NCBI RefSeq assembly: GCF_029029525.1
Contig: NZ_JAKJSC010000001.1
Location: 868,001-932,000, forward strand
Direction: 5' to 3'
Length of the DNA stretch: 64,000 nt
Source: Labilibaculum sp. DW002
GTDB taxonomy: Bacteria > Bacteroidota > Bacteroidia > Bacteroidales > Marinifilaceae
Below are positions 44,237 through 54,023 of the stretch, piece after piece. The position numbers were made by a program, and so were the translations under genes. Numbering within the stretch: the first letter of the stretch is position 1; every line of letters starts with the position of its first letter. A model generated the notes under the pieces. That model saw nothing but the letters and a program-made list of their open reading frames with translations. It was not told the origin of the DNA and did not search any database.

Positions 44237-45184
44237 TCAGTCCATATCCTTTTCCAACAACTGATAAAAAACACCTCTATCTTGCGCTACAGATTCGAGC
44301 TTACATTCTTCAATCAACTGCTTAAGCTGTTTTTCGATCTCCTCACTTTTTAAGCCTAACATTTTAGTCAAATCTTCCAATGTACAAGGTCTTCTGGCAA
44401 CTGTTTCCAAAATTGCACTTGCTGTATCTTTCCGATAAGTTTGCTGCGTTTCAACTTGCTTTAACTTGGCAACAATTTCGACCTTATCCATTTGCCAAAA
44501 ATCTACAACCCTCTGTAACTCTTCTCTGCTTGCTCCTCTCAGATTAGCAACGGTTCCCGGTCGATCCAAAGTATTTAAATGAATAGAATCTGGATTTACT
44601 TTTAAAATGACCTCTTTAAGAGCAGTCAGCTCTTCTTTGCTATCATTGTAACCAGGTAAAATAAATACCTCAAGCCAAATTTTACCCTCAAATTCCTTAC
44701 GCAAAGAAATAATTCCTTCAATGCACATCTCCACAGTTAAATCCTCTGCTGGGCGATTAATTTTTTTGAAAACATCATTGGTCGCAGCATCAAGAGAAGG
44801 AAGTAAAAGGTCCGCTTTCATCATCTCTTTTCTTACTTCTGGATCGTAAAGTAAGCTGCCATTCGTTATTAGAGCAACGGGAATATCTGCTTTAGTTTGC
44901 TTTATAAAATCGATAATTGCACCTAAATGCTGATTTAATGTTGGTTCTCCCGATGCGGTTATGGTAATGTAATCGGGGCTAGGATTATTTTTTAGGTAAT
45001 GCGTTAATTCATCTTTTATGCAGTCTGCATTAATATACTCTTTGCGCTCAAGTGAAAGTTTTGTGGTTTTACCTACTTCACAATAAACACAATCCAAACT
45101 ACACACTTTTTTAGGAACTAAATCAACTCCCAAAGACATGCCTAGTCTTCTTGAAGGAACAGGTCCAAATAAATATTTATACAT
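44237..45184 (-). CDS. Radical SAM protein with C-terminal winged helix
   Basis: 315 residues from ATG 45184. The open frame reaches a TTG at 45211, but MYKYLFGPVPSRRLG is the standard beginning of this family. The radical SAM cluster motif is CSLDCVYCEVG. Other conserved segments are TITASGEPTLN and LLPSLDAATN. The last 65 residues look like a winged-helix domain (TLEDLTKMLGLKSEEIEKQL). Members of this subfamily are often annotated only as radical SAM; the reaction is unknown. Confidence 0.88.
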   Translation of the reverse strand: MYKYLFGPVPSRRLGMSLGVDLVPKKVCSLDCVYCEVGKTTKLSLERKEYINADCIKDELTHYLKNNPSPDYITITASGEPTLNQHLGAIIDFIKQTKADIPVALITNGSLLYDPEVRKEMMKADLLLPSLDAATNDVFKKINRPAEDLTVEMCIEGIISLRKEFEGKIWLEVFILPGYNDSKEELTALKEVILKVNPDSIHLNTLDRPGTVANLRGASREELQRVVDFWQMDKVEIVAKLKQVETQQTYRKDTASAILETVARRPCTLEDLTKMLGLKSEEIEKQLKQLIEECKLESVAQDRGVFYQLLEKDMD

Positions 45185-45267
45185 TCTATTCTTATCTATT
45201 TTATTTTCCAATAGCCAAAGCTATTCTATGCTTCAACAAATATAGGCTTTAAGTAGCTTATAAAAAC

Positions 45268-45317
45268 AAGTCACCTAAAAAATCGACTACAAAAATGATC
45301 CGAATTTTAGGTGACTT
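45268..45317 (-). terminator. Terminator of the GH20 gene
   Basis: Perfect 13-bp arms AAGTCACCTAAAA (45268-45280) and TTTTAGGTGACTT (45305-45317) with a 24-nt loop; the minus-strand side continues into a T-run. Confidence 0.75.
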
Positions 45318-45337
45318 CAAATATGTTTAACAAAAAA

Positions 45338-46921
45338 TTACTCAACTACAGGCGCTACTTCCTCAACAGCCCAAGGTATTTTTGGAGATTGATAATAATT
45401 AATCTTCATATACTCAAAGCGTTCTTTCTGCTTGCCCAAACGAATCTTGTATTCATCCCAATTTTTATTTTCACTTTTCGACCAGCCCAATTCAGCATAT
45501 CCGGGTAAACGAGGAAAAACAAGGTATTCGATATCGTCGATGGTTTCAACAGTTTCCGACCACAGTGGTGCTTCTATACCAATGATGTTTTCACGAGAGA
45601 TACCTTCTACATTGGTTTCCAAATTCCAGTCGTAAGCCTTATCTACTTCAAGATAACCTGCCCAATGTAAACCCAGTGGGCAAATGGAATCGTACTGCAT
45701 ATCCATATAGGCTCTTTTTGCCGGCGACATCAATATTTTCACATTCTGCTTGACTGCTAATAAGGCATTCTTTGGCTTGGTTTGCCAAAATTGTGCTAAT
45801 GAATTATCTTCCAATTCCGCTGCAGCAACATCGGCCCAACCGATCATTTTTTTCTTGTGCTTCGTCACAATATCCTGCACACGGTTTATAAACTTGATGT
45901 AATCTTTCTTCTTAGTCGCATTCGATTCGTCTCCACCAATATGAATGTACTCACCTGGTGTTAGAGCAACCAATTCACGAATCACATCATCGATAAATTT
46001 ATAAGTGATCTCTTTGTTGGCATCCAGCGTACTAAAACCAACATTGGTTCCTGTATATAAGTCTCTTGCTTTACCATCAGCATTCAATTCGGCATACGAA
46101 GCCAAAGCCGCATTGGTATGACCTGGCATATCTATTTCAGGAATAATGGTAATAAACCTATCCTGTGCATACTTTACAAGCTCAGTATATTCTTCTTGAG
46201 TATAAAAACCACCTTTACCACCATCTACTTGTGTACTACCACCATGCTTTGTCAGATTGGGCCACGATTTAATTTCAATTCGCCATCCCTGATCATCAGT
46301 CAAGTGCAAATGCAGAACATTCATTTTATAGGCCGCAATTAAATCGATAAATCGTTTCACATCGGTCACATCAAAGAAATGACGTACCACATCCAACATG
46401 GCACCTCTGTAGCCATAGTCTGGTGCATCTTCAATTGTTCCACTAGCTATCTCCCATGATCCCATTTGCAAACTATCCGATTCAATTTTTGCTGGCAAAA
46501 GCTGTCTAATGGTTTGTACTGCTCGAAACAGTCCAGCAGCTTTATTAGCCGCAATAATAACTCGTTTTTCGTCAATTGTTAATTTATAACCTTCCTCTCC
46601 CAAACTTTCATTTTCTGATATCACCAAAGCAATTCCTTTGTTACTTGCTGGATTAGTTGCACTTACCACTTCCGTGGTATAACCAGTAGCTGGAGCAATT
46701 AAATCTGCAATATAATTAGCAACTCCTTTACTGTCTTCTCTGCCTTCTTCAACATATATTTTCGTTTTTGCAGTCCAGTCGAAAGAACTTCCAGTCGCAA
46801 TTAAATTTGTTGGTTGCGGAATTAAAATTTCTTTTCCCAAATCTTTTGGTGTTGGTGTTTTACAAGAAAAAAGCAATAACATTATTAAAACTGCTTGTCC
46901 AAGGTTTAGTAGTTTACTCAT
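45338..46921 (-). CDS. GH20 beta-N-acetylhexosaminidase lipoprotein
   Basis: 527 residues. Lipoprotein signal (LGQAVLIMLLLFSC, Cys about 20). The GH20b-type N-terminal domain (residues about 30-150) precedes a TIM-barrel GH20 domain, with YRGAMLDVVRHFFDV at its start and the catalytic Asp-Glu pair in HIGGDESNA. The enzyme removes terminal GlcNAc or GalNAc by substrate-assisted catalysis using the Asp-Glu pair. The cellular place is an outer- or inner-membrane-attached lipoprotein. Neighbouring uronate genes suggest a hexosamine-containing glycan as a source, but it has its own terminator and may be independent. Confidence 0.92.
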   Translation of the reverse strand: MSKLLNLGQAVLIMLLLFSCKTPTPKDLGKEILIPQPTNLIATGSSFDWTAKTKIYVEEGREDSKGVANYIADLIAPATGYTTEVVSATNPASNKGIALVISENESLGEEGYKLTIDEKRVIIAANKAAGLFRAVQTIRQLLPAKIESDSLQMGSWEIASGTIEDAPDYGYRGAMLDVVRHFFDVTDVKRFIDLIAAYKMNVLHLHLTDDQGWRIEIKSWPNLTKHGGSTQVDGGKGGFYTQEEYTELVKYAQDRFITIIPEIDMPGHTNAALASYAELNADGKARDLYTGTNVGFSTLDANKEITYKFIDDVIRELVALTPGEYIHIGGDESNATKKKDYIKFINRVQDIVTKHKKKMIGWADVAAAELEDNSLAQFWQTKPKNALLAVKQNVKILMSPAKRAYMDMQYDSICPLGLHWAGYLEVDKAYDWNLETNVEGISRENIIGIEAPLWSETVETIDDIEYLVFPRLPGYAELGWSKSENKNWDEYKIRLGKQKERFEYMKINYYQSPKIPWAVEEVAPVVE

Positions 46922-47474
46922 TAGTTGTGTGTGTTTTGTATCGTATTTGTAATGGAAATTGGATAGAAAGATAAGAAGAAAAATCAGGACAATATCAACT
47001 GCTTCTTACTAAAACGAATACATTTGTTTATTACAATCTAAACAATTGAAAAACGAACCAAACAAAAAAATTCAACTATCAATACAAAAAATTCCTCGCT
47101 TGCATATGGAATTGTGAATGAGAAAAGAGACAATTAATATCTATGATTCAAAAAGGTAAGTGATACAATTGAGACATTGGTTTGAGTCGAAACTTCCTAA
47201 AAAAGAAGTTGAGAGGATCGCTTAGAGCGAGTAAACATTCTGCATAGTATAGATCGGTGAAATGAATCAAAAAATATACAATTGGCCTCGCTAAGCTTTA
47301 CTACCTATGTACCCGAGGACTTGGATTGGGTACTATTTACAAGTAGACTCATAAAGAATAAACACTCTCATCATAAATGTAAAATCTACAAATTGGCGTT
47401 AAAAAAACAAGCTTGCATTCAAAAGAATACAAGCTTGTTACATCTAACCAATAAATGTATACTAAATCACGATA
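46922..47474. other. 553-nt intergenic region without a gene
   Basis: No coding sequence is supported; one short open frame on the plus strand has no family features. It contains small inverted repeats TCGCT-TAG-AGCGA (47218-47230) and GTACCC/GGGTAC (47309-47314 and 47328-47333), and the terminator at 47406-47439. Origin and function are unknown; it could be a promoter region for GH20 or a relic. Confidence 0.5.
47406..47439 (-). terminator. Terminator of the uronate-catabolic operon
   Basis: Fifteen-base arms (47406-47420, 47425-47439) containing AACAAGCTTG/CAAGCTTGTT with one mismatch and an AAAA loop; a plus-strand A-run at 47401-47407 becomes a T-run for the minus-strand transcript. Confidence 0.85.
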
Positions 47475-48797
47475 TTATTCTGAAACAATCTTAAAATTTT
47501 CATCCAAAGGAGTTAGTTTTGGTAACATTAAATGTATAATCAATAAAATAACCAGATATAACATACCAGCTACTAAGAACATCCAGAAGTAAAAAGAATT
47601 TCCTGTTGCATCTAAACCTTGACCAAGTGCAAAGTCAACAACCATACCTGATATGGCACCAACCATTCCACCAATACCCACAACGGAAGCAATCGCCTTT
47701 TTAGGCATCACATCAGAAACAAGGGTAAACAGGTTTGCAGACCAAGCCTGATGTCCACCAGAAGCCAAAGCAATTAAACTTACAGCGATCCACACATTAC
47801 TTGTCAGTGCAGCCAGAGATACAGGTGCAATACAAAGTGCACAAATTAATAATGAAATTTTACGTGCTGAATTCAGAGTCCAGCCTTTATTTATAAATAT
47901 CTTAGATAAGTAACCTCCTCCGATACTACCAAAATCAGCTACTATATAAATAACTACCAGTGCTCCTCCCAATTCCTTAATACTATCGAGCCCGAACTGT
48001 TGTTTAAAAAAGATACCCGACCAAAACATAAAAAAGAACCAAACAGCATCGGTAATTTTACCAATAGCAAAAGCCCAGGTTTGTCTTAATGGCAATACTT
48101 TTGCCCATGACACTTTCTCGTTTTCTTTCTCCGCATCAACTGGCTTATTATCTTGTAAAATGTAGTCCAATTCCTCTTTAGAAACCTTAGGGTGCTCCTC
48201 TGGTCGTTTATATATCTTAAGCCAAACGGCAACCCAAATAGCACTAAAACTAGCTGTTACCAGAAAAGCAAATTGCCAATTATCACCATTGGGAGCAACG
48301 ACCAAAGGAATAATGGCTGGAGCCAAAACTGCTCCTACATTGGAACCTGCATTAAAAATACCGGTTGCAAAGGCCCGGTCTTTCTTTGGAAACCATTCAG
48401 CTACAGTTTTCACTGCCGCAGGAAAGTTTCCCGCTTCACCAATTCCAAGACCAAATCGTGCTCCAATAAAGCCTACTAAAGCGAAAGCTGGCTGAACTGC
48501 GGCATGCAGAACACCAAAAACACTCCAAATCGCAATTGAAAGGGTATAACCAAGTCGGGTTCCGTAACGGTCAATTATACCGCCCATTGTAAGCATTCCC
48601 AGAGCATATGCCGCCTTAAAAGCCATATTAATATACCCATAATCTGCGTTGGTCCAATTAAACTTCTCCATCAATGTTGGTCCTAACACCCCCATTATAC
48701 TACGATCCATATAATTAATTGTCGTAGCAAAAAAGAGCATCGCCAATATCCTATAGCGATAATTTCCTTGTGGTTTTTCCATAGTTATTGCAGTCAT
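47475..48797 (-). CDS. MFS hexuronate transporter, ExuT-like (ACS family)
   Basis: 440 residues with 12 predicted membrane helices. The anion:cation symporter signature is clear near the N-terminus (TTINYMDRSIMGVLGPTL), as is RFGLGIGEAGNFPAAVKTVAEWF between helices 4 and 5, which is typical of ExuT-type hexuronate importers. It is the last gene of the minus-strand run kduI-kduD-DUF4861-kdgK-eda-transporter, where import of galacturonate, glucuronate or their unsaturated oxo-forms fits. Exact substrate inferred from the operon. Confidence 0.9.
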   Translation of the reverse strand: MTAITMEKPQGNYRYRILAMLFFATTINYMDRSIMGVLGPTLMEKFNWTNADYGYINMAFKAAYALGMLTMGGIIDRYGTRLGYTLSIAIWSVFGVLHAAVQPAFALVGFIGARFGLGIGEAGNFPAAVKTVAEWFPKKDRAFATGIFNAGSNVGAVLAPAIIPLVVAPNGDNWQFAFLVTASFSAIWVAVWLKIYKRPEEHPKVSKEELDYILQDNKPVDAEKENEKVSWAKVLPLRQTWAFAIGKITDAVWFFFMFWSGIFFKQQFGLDSIKELGGALVVIYIVADFGSIGGGYLSKIFINKGWTLNSARKISLLICALCIAPVSLAALTSNVWIAVSLIALASGGHQAWSANLFTLVSDVMPKKAIASVVGIGGMVGAISGMVVDFALGQGLDATGNSFYFWMFLVAGMLYLVILLIIHLMLPKLTPLDENFKIVSE

Positions 48798-48826
48798 ATT
48801 AATTCATTTTAAAAGGAATAATTCCT

Positions 48827-49498
48827 TTATGATTTTAATTTTTCAATGATTCTAAAAGCCTTACTACAGGACTCTTCAATCTCTGGATAGTTAAATGAAC
48901 CATCCTCTTTTTTCACCATCAATTGCGAGCCCATACCCACACAGTGAACACCGGCATTAAACCATGCTCTTAAGTTCTCTTCATCTGGTTTTACACCTCC
49001 TGTTGGCATAATAGATGACCATGGAAATGGGCCTTTAACTGCTTTTACAAATTCTGGACCTCCTACCTGAGCTCCAGGGAATATTTTCACAACCTCAGCT
49101 CCCAGCTCTTCAGCATAGGAAATCTCAGTAAGTGAACCACAGCCCGGAGACCAGGCTACTTTTCTGCGGTTACAAACTTTTGCCATTTCTGGGTTTAAAA
49201 TTGGAGAAACTACAAAGTTTGCTCCTAATTGAAGGTATAATGATGTGGTTCCTGGATCAATTACAGAACCAACACCTAATATCATTTCAGGACATTCTTC
49301 TGCAGACCATTTTATTAATTCACCAAAAACTTCGTGAGCGAAATCACCTCTATTTACAAATTCGAATAATCGTGCTCCACCATAATAACAGGCGGCTACA
49401 ACATTCTTACACACTTCTATATCTGAATGAAAAAACACAGGAATCATTCCCGTTTCTTTCATTTTTAATGCCACTTCTATTCTAGAAAATCTAGCCAT
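48827..49498 (-). CDS. eda: 2-dehydro-3-deoxyphosphogluconate aldolase
   Basis: 223 residues. KDPG/KHG aldolase: splits 2-keto-3-deoxy-6-phosphogluconate into pyruvate and glyceraldehyde-3-phosphate. It shows the Schiff-base Lys segment VVKIFPGAQVGG and the phosphate-binding IMPTGGVKPDEENLRAW. It directly follows kdgK in the operon (111-nt gap), so it acts on that kinase's product. Confidence 0.95.
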   Translation of the reverse strand: MARFSRIEVALKMKETGMIPVFFHSDIEVCKNVVAACYYGGARLFEFVNRGDFAHEVFGELIKWSAEECPEMILGVGSVIDPGTTSLYLQLGANFVVSPILNPEMAKVCNRRKVAWSPGCGSLTEISYAEELGAEVVKIFPGAQVGGPEFVKAVKGPFPWSSIMPTGGVKPDEENLRAWFNAGVHCVGMGSQLMVKKEDGSFNYPEIEESCSKAFRIIEKLKS

Positions 49499-49609
49499 TT
49501 TTATTTTAATTATGAGATATAAGTTATGAATTATGAGTTGCCTTGCTTTAGTAAGAAGAGCATTCTATTTTTCTAATTCATAATTATTAATTCATCATTT
49601 ATAATTCAT

Positions 49610-50650
49610 TTATCGTGCTACTCTTCCAGAAGCGTCACCGTTCATTAATTTCTCAACCTCTTCAACCGAAACTTGATTGTAGTCTCCATAAATGGTATGC
49701 TTTAAACAAGATGCTGCAACGGCAAAATTCAAGGCTTTTTGATCATTTTCAGGCCAGGTTAGTAGTCCATAAACCAATCCTCCCATAAATGAATCGCCAC
49801 CACCAACACGGTCAACAATATCGGTAATTTGATAGGTATTACTTGCCTTAAACAACTCTTTCCCATCATATAAAACACCTGACCATGAATTATGATTGGC
49901 ATTAATAGAACCTCTTAAAGTTGTAATTACTTTCTTACAACGAGGATATTGCTTCATGATTTGTTTCGAAACGGAAAGGTATGCGTCAGCATCAACACGA
50001 CCACCTGTCACATCAACACCTTTGGGCTTAACACCTAAGACTTTCTCTGCATCTTCCTCATTACCCAAAACAATATCAGTACCAGCAACTAATGCAGGCA
50101 TAATTTCTCCAGCTGTTTTTCCGTAATTCCAAAGGTTTTTACGATAATTTAAGTCACAAGAAACGGTAATCCCTCTTTCATTTGCCGCTTTAATTGCCTC
50201 AAGGCAAACATCTGCTGCTCCCTGAGAAATAGCTGGTGTAATTCCAGTCCAGTGGAACCAATTAGCTCCTTCAAAAACTTTGTTCCAGTCGATCATTCCC
50301 AATTCAATTTCGGAAATGGCAGAATGAGCTCGATCGTATACAACTTTAGAACCACGACTAACGGCTCCTGTTTCCAAAAAGTAAATACCCAAACGATCAC
50401 CACCGTATATAATATCCTCGGTTTTTACGCCATATTTCTTAAGATCCATTTCGCAAGCACGAGCAATATCATTTTTAGGCAGTCGAGTTACAAAATTCGA
50501 TTCTATTCCATAATTTGCTAGTGATACTGCAACATTTGCTTCTCCACCACCAAAGGTGGCTTTAAATTCTGATGCCTGCGAAAATCTCTCATATCCTGGT
50601 GTCGCCAAACGCAACATGATTTCTCCAAAAGTAACTACCTTATTACTCAT
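49610..50650 (-). CDS. kdgK: 2-dehydro-3-deoxygluconokinase
   Basis: 346 residues from ATG 50650 (a GTG one codon earlier is possible). PfkB-family sugar kinase: N-terminal TFGEIMLRLATPG with the GGGEANVAVSLA substrate motif, and the catalytic C-terminal motif DRVGGGDSFMGGLVYG with the base Asp. It phosphorylates KDG at C6 with ATP. Lies between the DUF4861 gene and eda. Confidence 0.95.
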   Translation of the reverse strand: MSNKVVTFGEIMLRLATPGYERFSQASEFKATFGGGEANVAVSLANYGIESNFVTRLPKNDIARACEMDLKKYGVKTEDIIYGGDRLGIYFLETGAVSRGSKVVYDRAHSAISEIELGMIDWNKVFEGANWFHWTGITPAISQGAADVCLEAIKAANERGITVSCDLNYRKNLWNYGKTAGEIMPALVAGTDIVLGNEEDAEKVLGVKPKGVDVTGGRVDADAYLSVSKQIMKQYPRCKKVITTLRGSINANHNSWSGVLYDGKELFKASNTYQITDIVDRVGGGDSFMGGLVYGLLTWPENDQKALNFAVAASCLKHTIYGDYNQVSVEEVEKLMNGDASGRVAR

Positions 50651-50685
50651 CACTTATCTTTCTTTATAATTTATTGAAACAATTC

Positions 50686-51954
50686 TTACTTTACTGTCAC
50701 TCTAATGGGCAAACTCAACTCTTCAGATTGTGATTTCATTAAGCCCTCGAAATTCGTTTGCTTGCTCCAGTCTTTATTCTCAACTTCCCATGCAGCAAAA
50801 AAGTAGTGTCGAGCAGATTGATTATTCTTGATTTTTTGGGTTACAAAATGAGTTTCACCAACCGGCATATTGTAACGAGATCCTTTCACTCTTTTCTTAC
50901 TCAACAAAGGAGCATCACCTGTTCTCATTTTACTATCTGCAGGAAGCAGAATTCCCATTCCCAAATAGTCGTTATTCATTGATTGTACATCATGAGTTGC
51001 AACAGCAGTAAATTCTTTGTTTGCGGTAAAAGAAAAAGGCTTTTTCTCTTTTAAATAACTTGTTACAATTCCAGTAGCCAACTCCGTCTCATCGCTCAAG
51101 CCACTTACAAGCACATCGCTTTGAAACCAATATTTACCTGCCCAAACTGTTATGGTTTCTACTGCATTTAAAGTTTTCCCATCAACATGCCAACCCGAAG
51201 ATTTTAATTCGAATATTGAGCGAACCGGACCTCTCGTAATCAATTGAAATTCAAATTTATCTGTAGATCCTAAACGATACAATGAATCATTATGAAACAT
51301 GGCTAAACCACCAGAACCAAGAGAAGGTCCAACGTGGAGTACATCCATTCCCCAATCAGAAAGCTCATGATAGCTCCCACTTTCATGGGTGCCGATTTTA
51401 TCCATGATCATTTCAGGCGTTAACTTTCCAAAAAGGTCTTTTGCATTTCTACAATCAAAATAGTCTCTAAATCCCATTTTGTCAGTTTCCCAACTTACAC
51501 TTTCAGCCTGATAACTCAAGGGAATTCCAACAAAACCCTTTGGTGATACTGCCTGATCAACTCCTTTAAATCCATCTTCTTTGTTTCCAATTCCTAAGCG
51601 AACATTTGTACGCATGGTAAATTTTGGTGCTTTATCAGCTTCAATAAAATTCACCTTAAATTTCTTCACCTCATTTGCAGTAAAATCACAAACGAAAGCC
51701 ATTTCATCCCAGTTTCCATCACGATCTAAATCATCAAGCTGACTTGCAATTGTGTTTCCTGCTTCATCGGTTACAACTGGTAATTTTGCAGTTGGTATCT
51801 CTCCAACTAATTTCTTTACTTCTGCTCTAGTTAAAACTACTGGTGCATCTTTTCTCGCTTGCTCCATTTCGTTCGTTAACTCAAGAAAAGTTGATGTACT
51901 ACATGCACTTAATACGGTAGCCATTACAGCAACAACAAAACTATATTTTATCAT
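50686..51954 (-). CDS. DUF4861 family lipoprotein
   Basis: 422 residues with a lipoprotein signal (VVAVMATVLSACSTS, Cys about 18). The mature part is all-beta in character: NTIASQLDDLDRDGNWDE, GSGGLAMFHNDSLYRLG and ETHFVTQKIKNNQSARHYFFA. It matches the DUF4861 family, found repeatedly beside KduI/KduD-type genes in this phylum. A role in degradation of, or binding to, uronate-containing glycans fits, but the activity is not deducible from sequence. Same operon as kdgK (about 35-nt gap). Confidence 0.8.
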   Translation of the reverse strand: MIKYSFVVAVMATVLSACSTSTFLELTNEMEQARKDAPVVLTRAEVKKLVGEIPTAKLPVVTDEAGNTIASQLDDLDRDGNWDEMAFVCDFTANEVKKFKVNFIEADKAPKFTMRTNVRLGIGNKEDGFKGVDQAVSPKGFVGIPLSYQAESVSWETDKMGFRDYFDCRNAKDLFGKLTPEMIMDKIGTHESGSYHELSDWGMDVLHVGPSLGSGGLAMFHNDSLYRLGSTDKFEFQLITRGPVRSIFELKSSGWHVDGKTLNAVETITVWAGKYWFQSDVLVSGLSDETELATGIVTSYLKEKKPFSFTANKEFTAVATHDVQSMNNDYLGMGILLPADSKMRTGDAPLLSKKRVKGSRYNMPVGETHFVTQKIKNNQSARHYFFAAWEVENKDWSKQTNFEGLMKSQSEELSLPIRVTVK

Positions 51955-52079
51955 ACAAAGTATTTTAGATCTTGAAACACAGACTTATTTGATGTAAAAA
52001 GAGGAATAAAAAGAACATAGATTAACTCCCCAGCTATTCACACCTACTGCTCTTTTTATTCCTTCTTCCTTCACACTAA

Positions 52080-52871
52080 CTATTCTTCATTCGAAGGTTT
52101 ACCGATAGTAGCTAAAATACCTCCATCAACGTAAACGACGTGTCCATTAACAAAATCTGATGCCCTGGATGCAAGGAATACAGCAGTACCAGCTAAATCT
52201 TCCGGATTGCCCCAGCGAGCGGCAGGCGTTCTATTAATAATAAATTCATTGAATGGGTGTCCATCAACACGAATCGCTTCTGTTTGAGATGTTGCAAAAT
52301 AACCTGGTCCAATACCATTAGTTTGAATACCAAATTTAGCCCACTCTGTTGCCATATTCTTTGTCAACATTTTCAAACCGCCTTTTGCTGAAGCATAGGC
52401 ACAAACATCATTACGTCCTAATTCACTCATCATTGAGCAAATGTTGATGATTTTACCCTCGCGTCGCTCGATCATTTTACGACCAACATATTTCCCCATA
52501 ATAAAAGGACCTACTAAATCGATATCAATCACCTGGCGGTAATCTTTCACTTCCATATCCTGCATTGGAACACGTTTGATGATACCCGCATTATTCACCA
52601 AAATACCAATTGGTCCAACTTCTTTCTCTATCTTATCAACACCGGCAATTACGCCAGTTTCATCTGTTACATCGAAAATATATCCTTTACAATCAATTCC
52701 TTTTTTTGCGTAATCAGCAATACCTCTATCAAGGTTTTTTTTGGAAATATCGTTCACAACAATTTGCGCACCAGCCTCTGCCAATGCTGTTGCTATTGCC
52801 ATTCCAATACCATGTGTTGCTCCGGTAACTAAAGCAACTTTTCCATCTAACTTAAACGAATCAAGAATCAT
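52080..52871 (-). CDS. kduD: 2-dehydro-3-deoxy-D-gluconate 5-dehydrogenase
   Basis: 263 residues. Short-chain dehydrogenase/reductase: cofactor motif TGATHGIGMAIA (residues 16-27), NNAG, catalytic Ser in ICSMMSELG, and YASAK (Tyr/Lys). In the DKI pathway it reduces 2,5-diketo-3-deoxygluconate (DKII) to KDG. The gene directly after kduI on the same strand makes KduD more likely than gluconate 5-dehydrogenase, to which these proteins are also similar. Confidence 0.9.
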   Translation of the reverse strand: MILDSFKLDGKVALVTGATHGIGMAIATALAEAGAQIVVNDISKKNLDRGIADYAKKGIDCKGYIFDVTDETGVIAGVDKIEKEVGPIGILVNNAGIIKRVPMQDMEVKDYRQVIDIDLVGPFIMGKYVGRKMIERREGKIINICSMMSELGRNDVCAYASAKGGLKMLTKNMATEWAKFGIQTNGIGPGYFATSQTEAIRVDGHPFNEFIINRTPAARWGNPEDLAGTAVFLASRASDFVNGHVVYVDGGILATIGKPSNEE

Positions 52872-52919
52872 ATCTATTTCTTTTTAAAAACTTACAATTA
52901 ACATCTATAAAACAACTGC

Positions 52920-53762
52920 TTAACGCAAATCATTGGCCTGGCAAATATCCATATCTCCATAGTCCAAATTCTCACCACCCATACCCCAAATAAAGGTATA
53001 GTTGCTTGTTCCTGCTGCCGAATGAATCGACCAGGTTGGAGAAAAAACAGCTTCTTCATTGGCCATCCAAATATGGCGAGTCTCCTTAGGGTCTCCCATA
53101 AAATGGCAAATTGCCTGATCGCCTGGCACTTCGAAATAAAAATAAGCTTCCATTCTTCTGCTGTGTGTATGCGCTGGCATTGTATTCCAAACACTTCCTG
53201 AATGCAGTTCTGTCATTCCCATCTGTAACTGATTTGTTTTAATAGTATCAGATACAATAAGCTTATTAAGTGTTCTACGATTTGAATTTTTAGCTTCACC
53301 TAATTCAATCACAATAGCATCCTCACGGCTAATTTTTACCGTCGGGAATATCTCATGAGCCGGGGCTGAATTCAAATAAAAATGTGCTGGAGCAGAAGCA
53401 TCCGAGCTATTAAACACAATTTCTTTTTTTCCTTTTCCTACGTATAGTGCTTCTTTGTATTCTAATTCGTACACCTCACCATCAACACTTACGCTACCTT
53501 TCCCACCAACATTTACAACACCAAGTTCTCTTCTTTCAAGAAAGAATTCTGCTTTTAGAGGATCAATTGTTTCCAGATTTAAAGCCTTATCTGTTGGTAC
53601 AACACCTCCTACAATCAATCTATCGTATTGAGAATAGGTTAGATTAAGATTTCCCTCTTCCATGATATTCTGCACCAAATACTCATCTCTTAAACGATTC
53701 GTATCGTAATTCTTTGCATCTGCTGGATGAGTAGCATATCTCTCTTCGTAATTTAGGCTCAT
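52920..53762 (-). CDS. kduI: 5-dehydro-4-deoxy-D-glucuronate isomerase
   Basis: 280 residues. It isomerises 4-deoxy-L-threo-5-hexosulose uronate (the ring-opened product of unsaturated uronic acids) to DKII. The cupin-like metal site is visible in MPAHTHSRRMEAYFYFEV (residues about 193-210). Beginning RYATHPADAKNYDTNRLRDEYL is typical of KduI. First gene of the minus-strand operon, with a promoter at 53834-53864 overlapped by an operator-like palindrome. Confidence 0.95.
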   Translation of the reverse strand: MSLNYEERYATHPADAKNYDTNRLRDEYLVQNIMEEGNLNLTYSQYDRLIVGGVVPTDKALNLETIDPLKAEFFLERRELGVVNVGGKGSVSVDGEVYELEYKEALYVGKGKKEIVFNSSDASAPAHFYLNSAPAHEIFPTVKISREDAIVIELGEAKNSNRRTLNKLIVSDTIKTNQLQMGMTELHSGSVWNTMPAHTHSRRMEAYFYFEVPGDQAICHFMGDPKETRHIWMANEEAVFSPTWSIHSAAGTSNYTFIWGMGGENLDYGDMDICQANDLR

Positions 53763-53833
53763 TGCTATCTATTTTTATTAATTTAAATAATCTGATATCC
53801 CAAGAATATTTCATTTTCACTTCTTGATCGACA

Positions 53834-53864
53834 CAAAGAAATAAAATGCAATTGAATTGTGCAA
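53834..53864 (-). promoter_or_regulatory. Promoter of the kduI operon
   Basis: Minus strand: TTG at 53864-53862, a 20-nt spacer, and TTTCTTTG at 53841-53834 (one mismatch from TAnnTTTG). The -33 TTG lies inside the CAATCGATTG palindrome, as expected for a repressor site. Confidence 0.55.
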
Positions 53865-53871
53865 TCGATTG
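53861..53871. promoter_or_regulatory. LacI-type operator at the kduI promoter
   Basis: GCAATCGATTG, with the perfect 10-bp palindrome CAATCGATTG (53862-53871) around a central CG, the layout favoured by LacI-family proteins. It overlaps the -33 element. The same decamer GCAATCGATT is repeated at 53996-54005; a partial copy TGCAATTGAATTG precedes it. Confidence 0.6.
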
Positions 53872-53995
53872 TCTAATTTTTCTTTTTCAATTCAAATAAT
53901 CTTGTTGATCCAAGTTAGACACAAGCCGCTAAAATCAACAAACACAAGCTTAATTGATAGGATTAAAATTTGATATTTATTTAAATTCATTCCGC

Positions 53996-54006
53996 GCAAT
54001 CGATTA
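53996..54006. promoter_or_regulatory. Second LacI-type site upstream of the lacI gene
   Basis: GCAATCGATTA, one base from a perfect palindrome and identical over ten bases to the site at the kduI promoter. It lies 18 nt upstream of the -33 element of the regulator's own promoter. Confidence 0.55.
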
Positions 54007-54023
54007 CCTTTTATTTTCAATTT

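Noticed and set aside
47475-53762. Alginate catabolic cluster
   Set aside because: No alginate lyase or DehR-type reductase was seen; KduI/KduD belong to the other uronate route.
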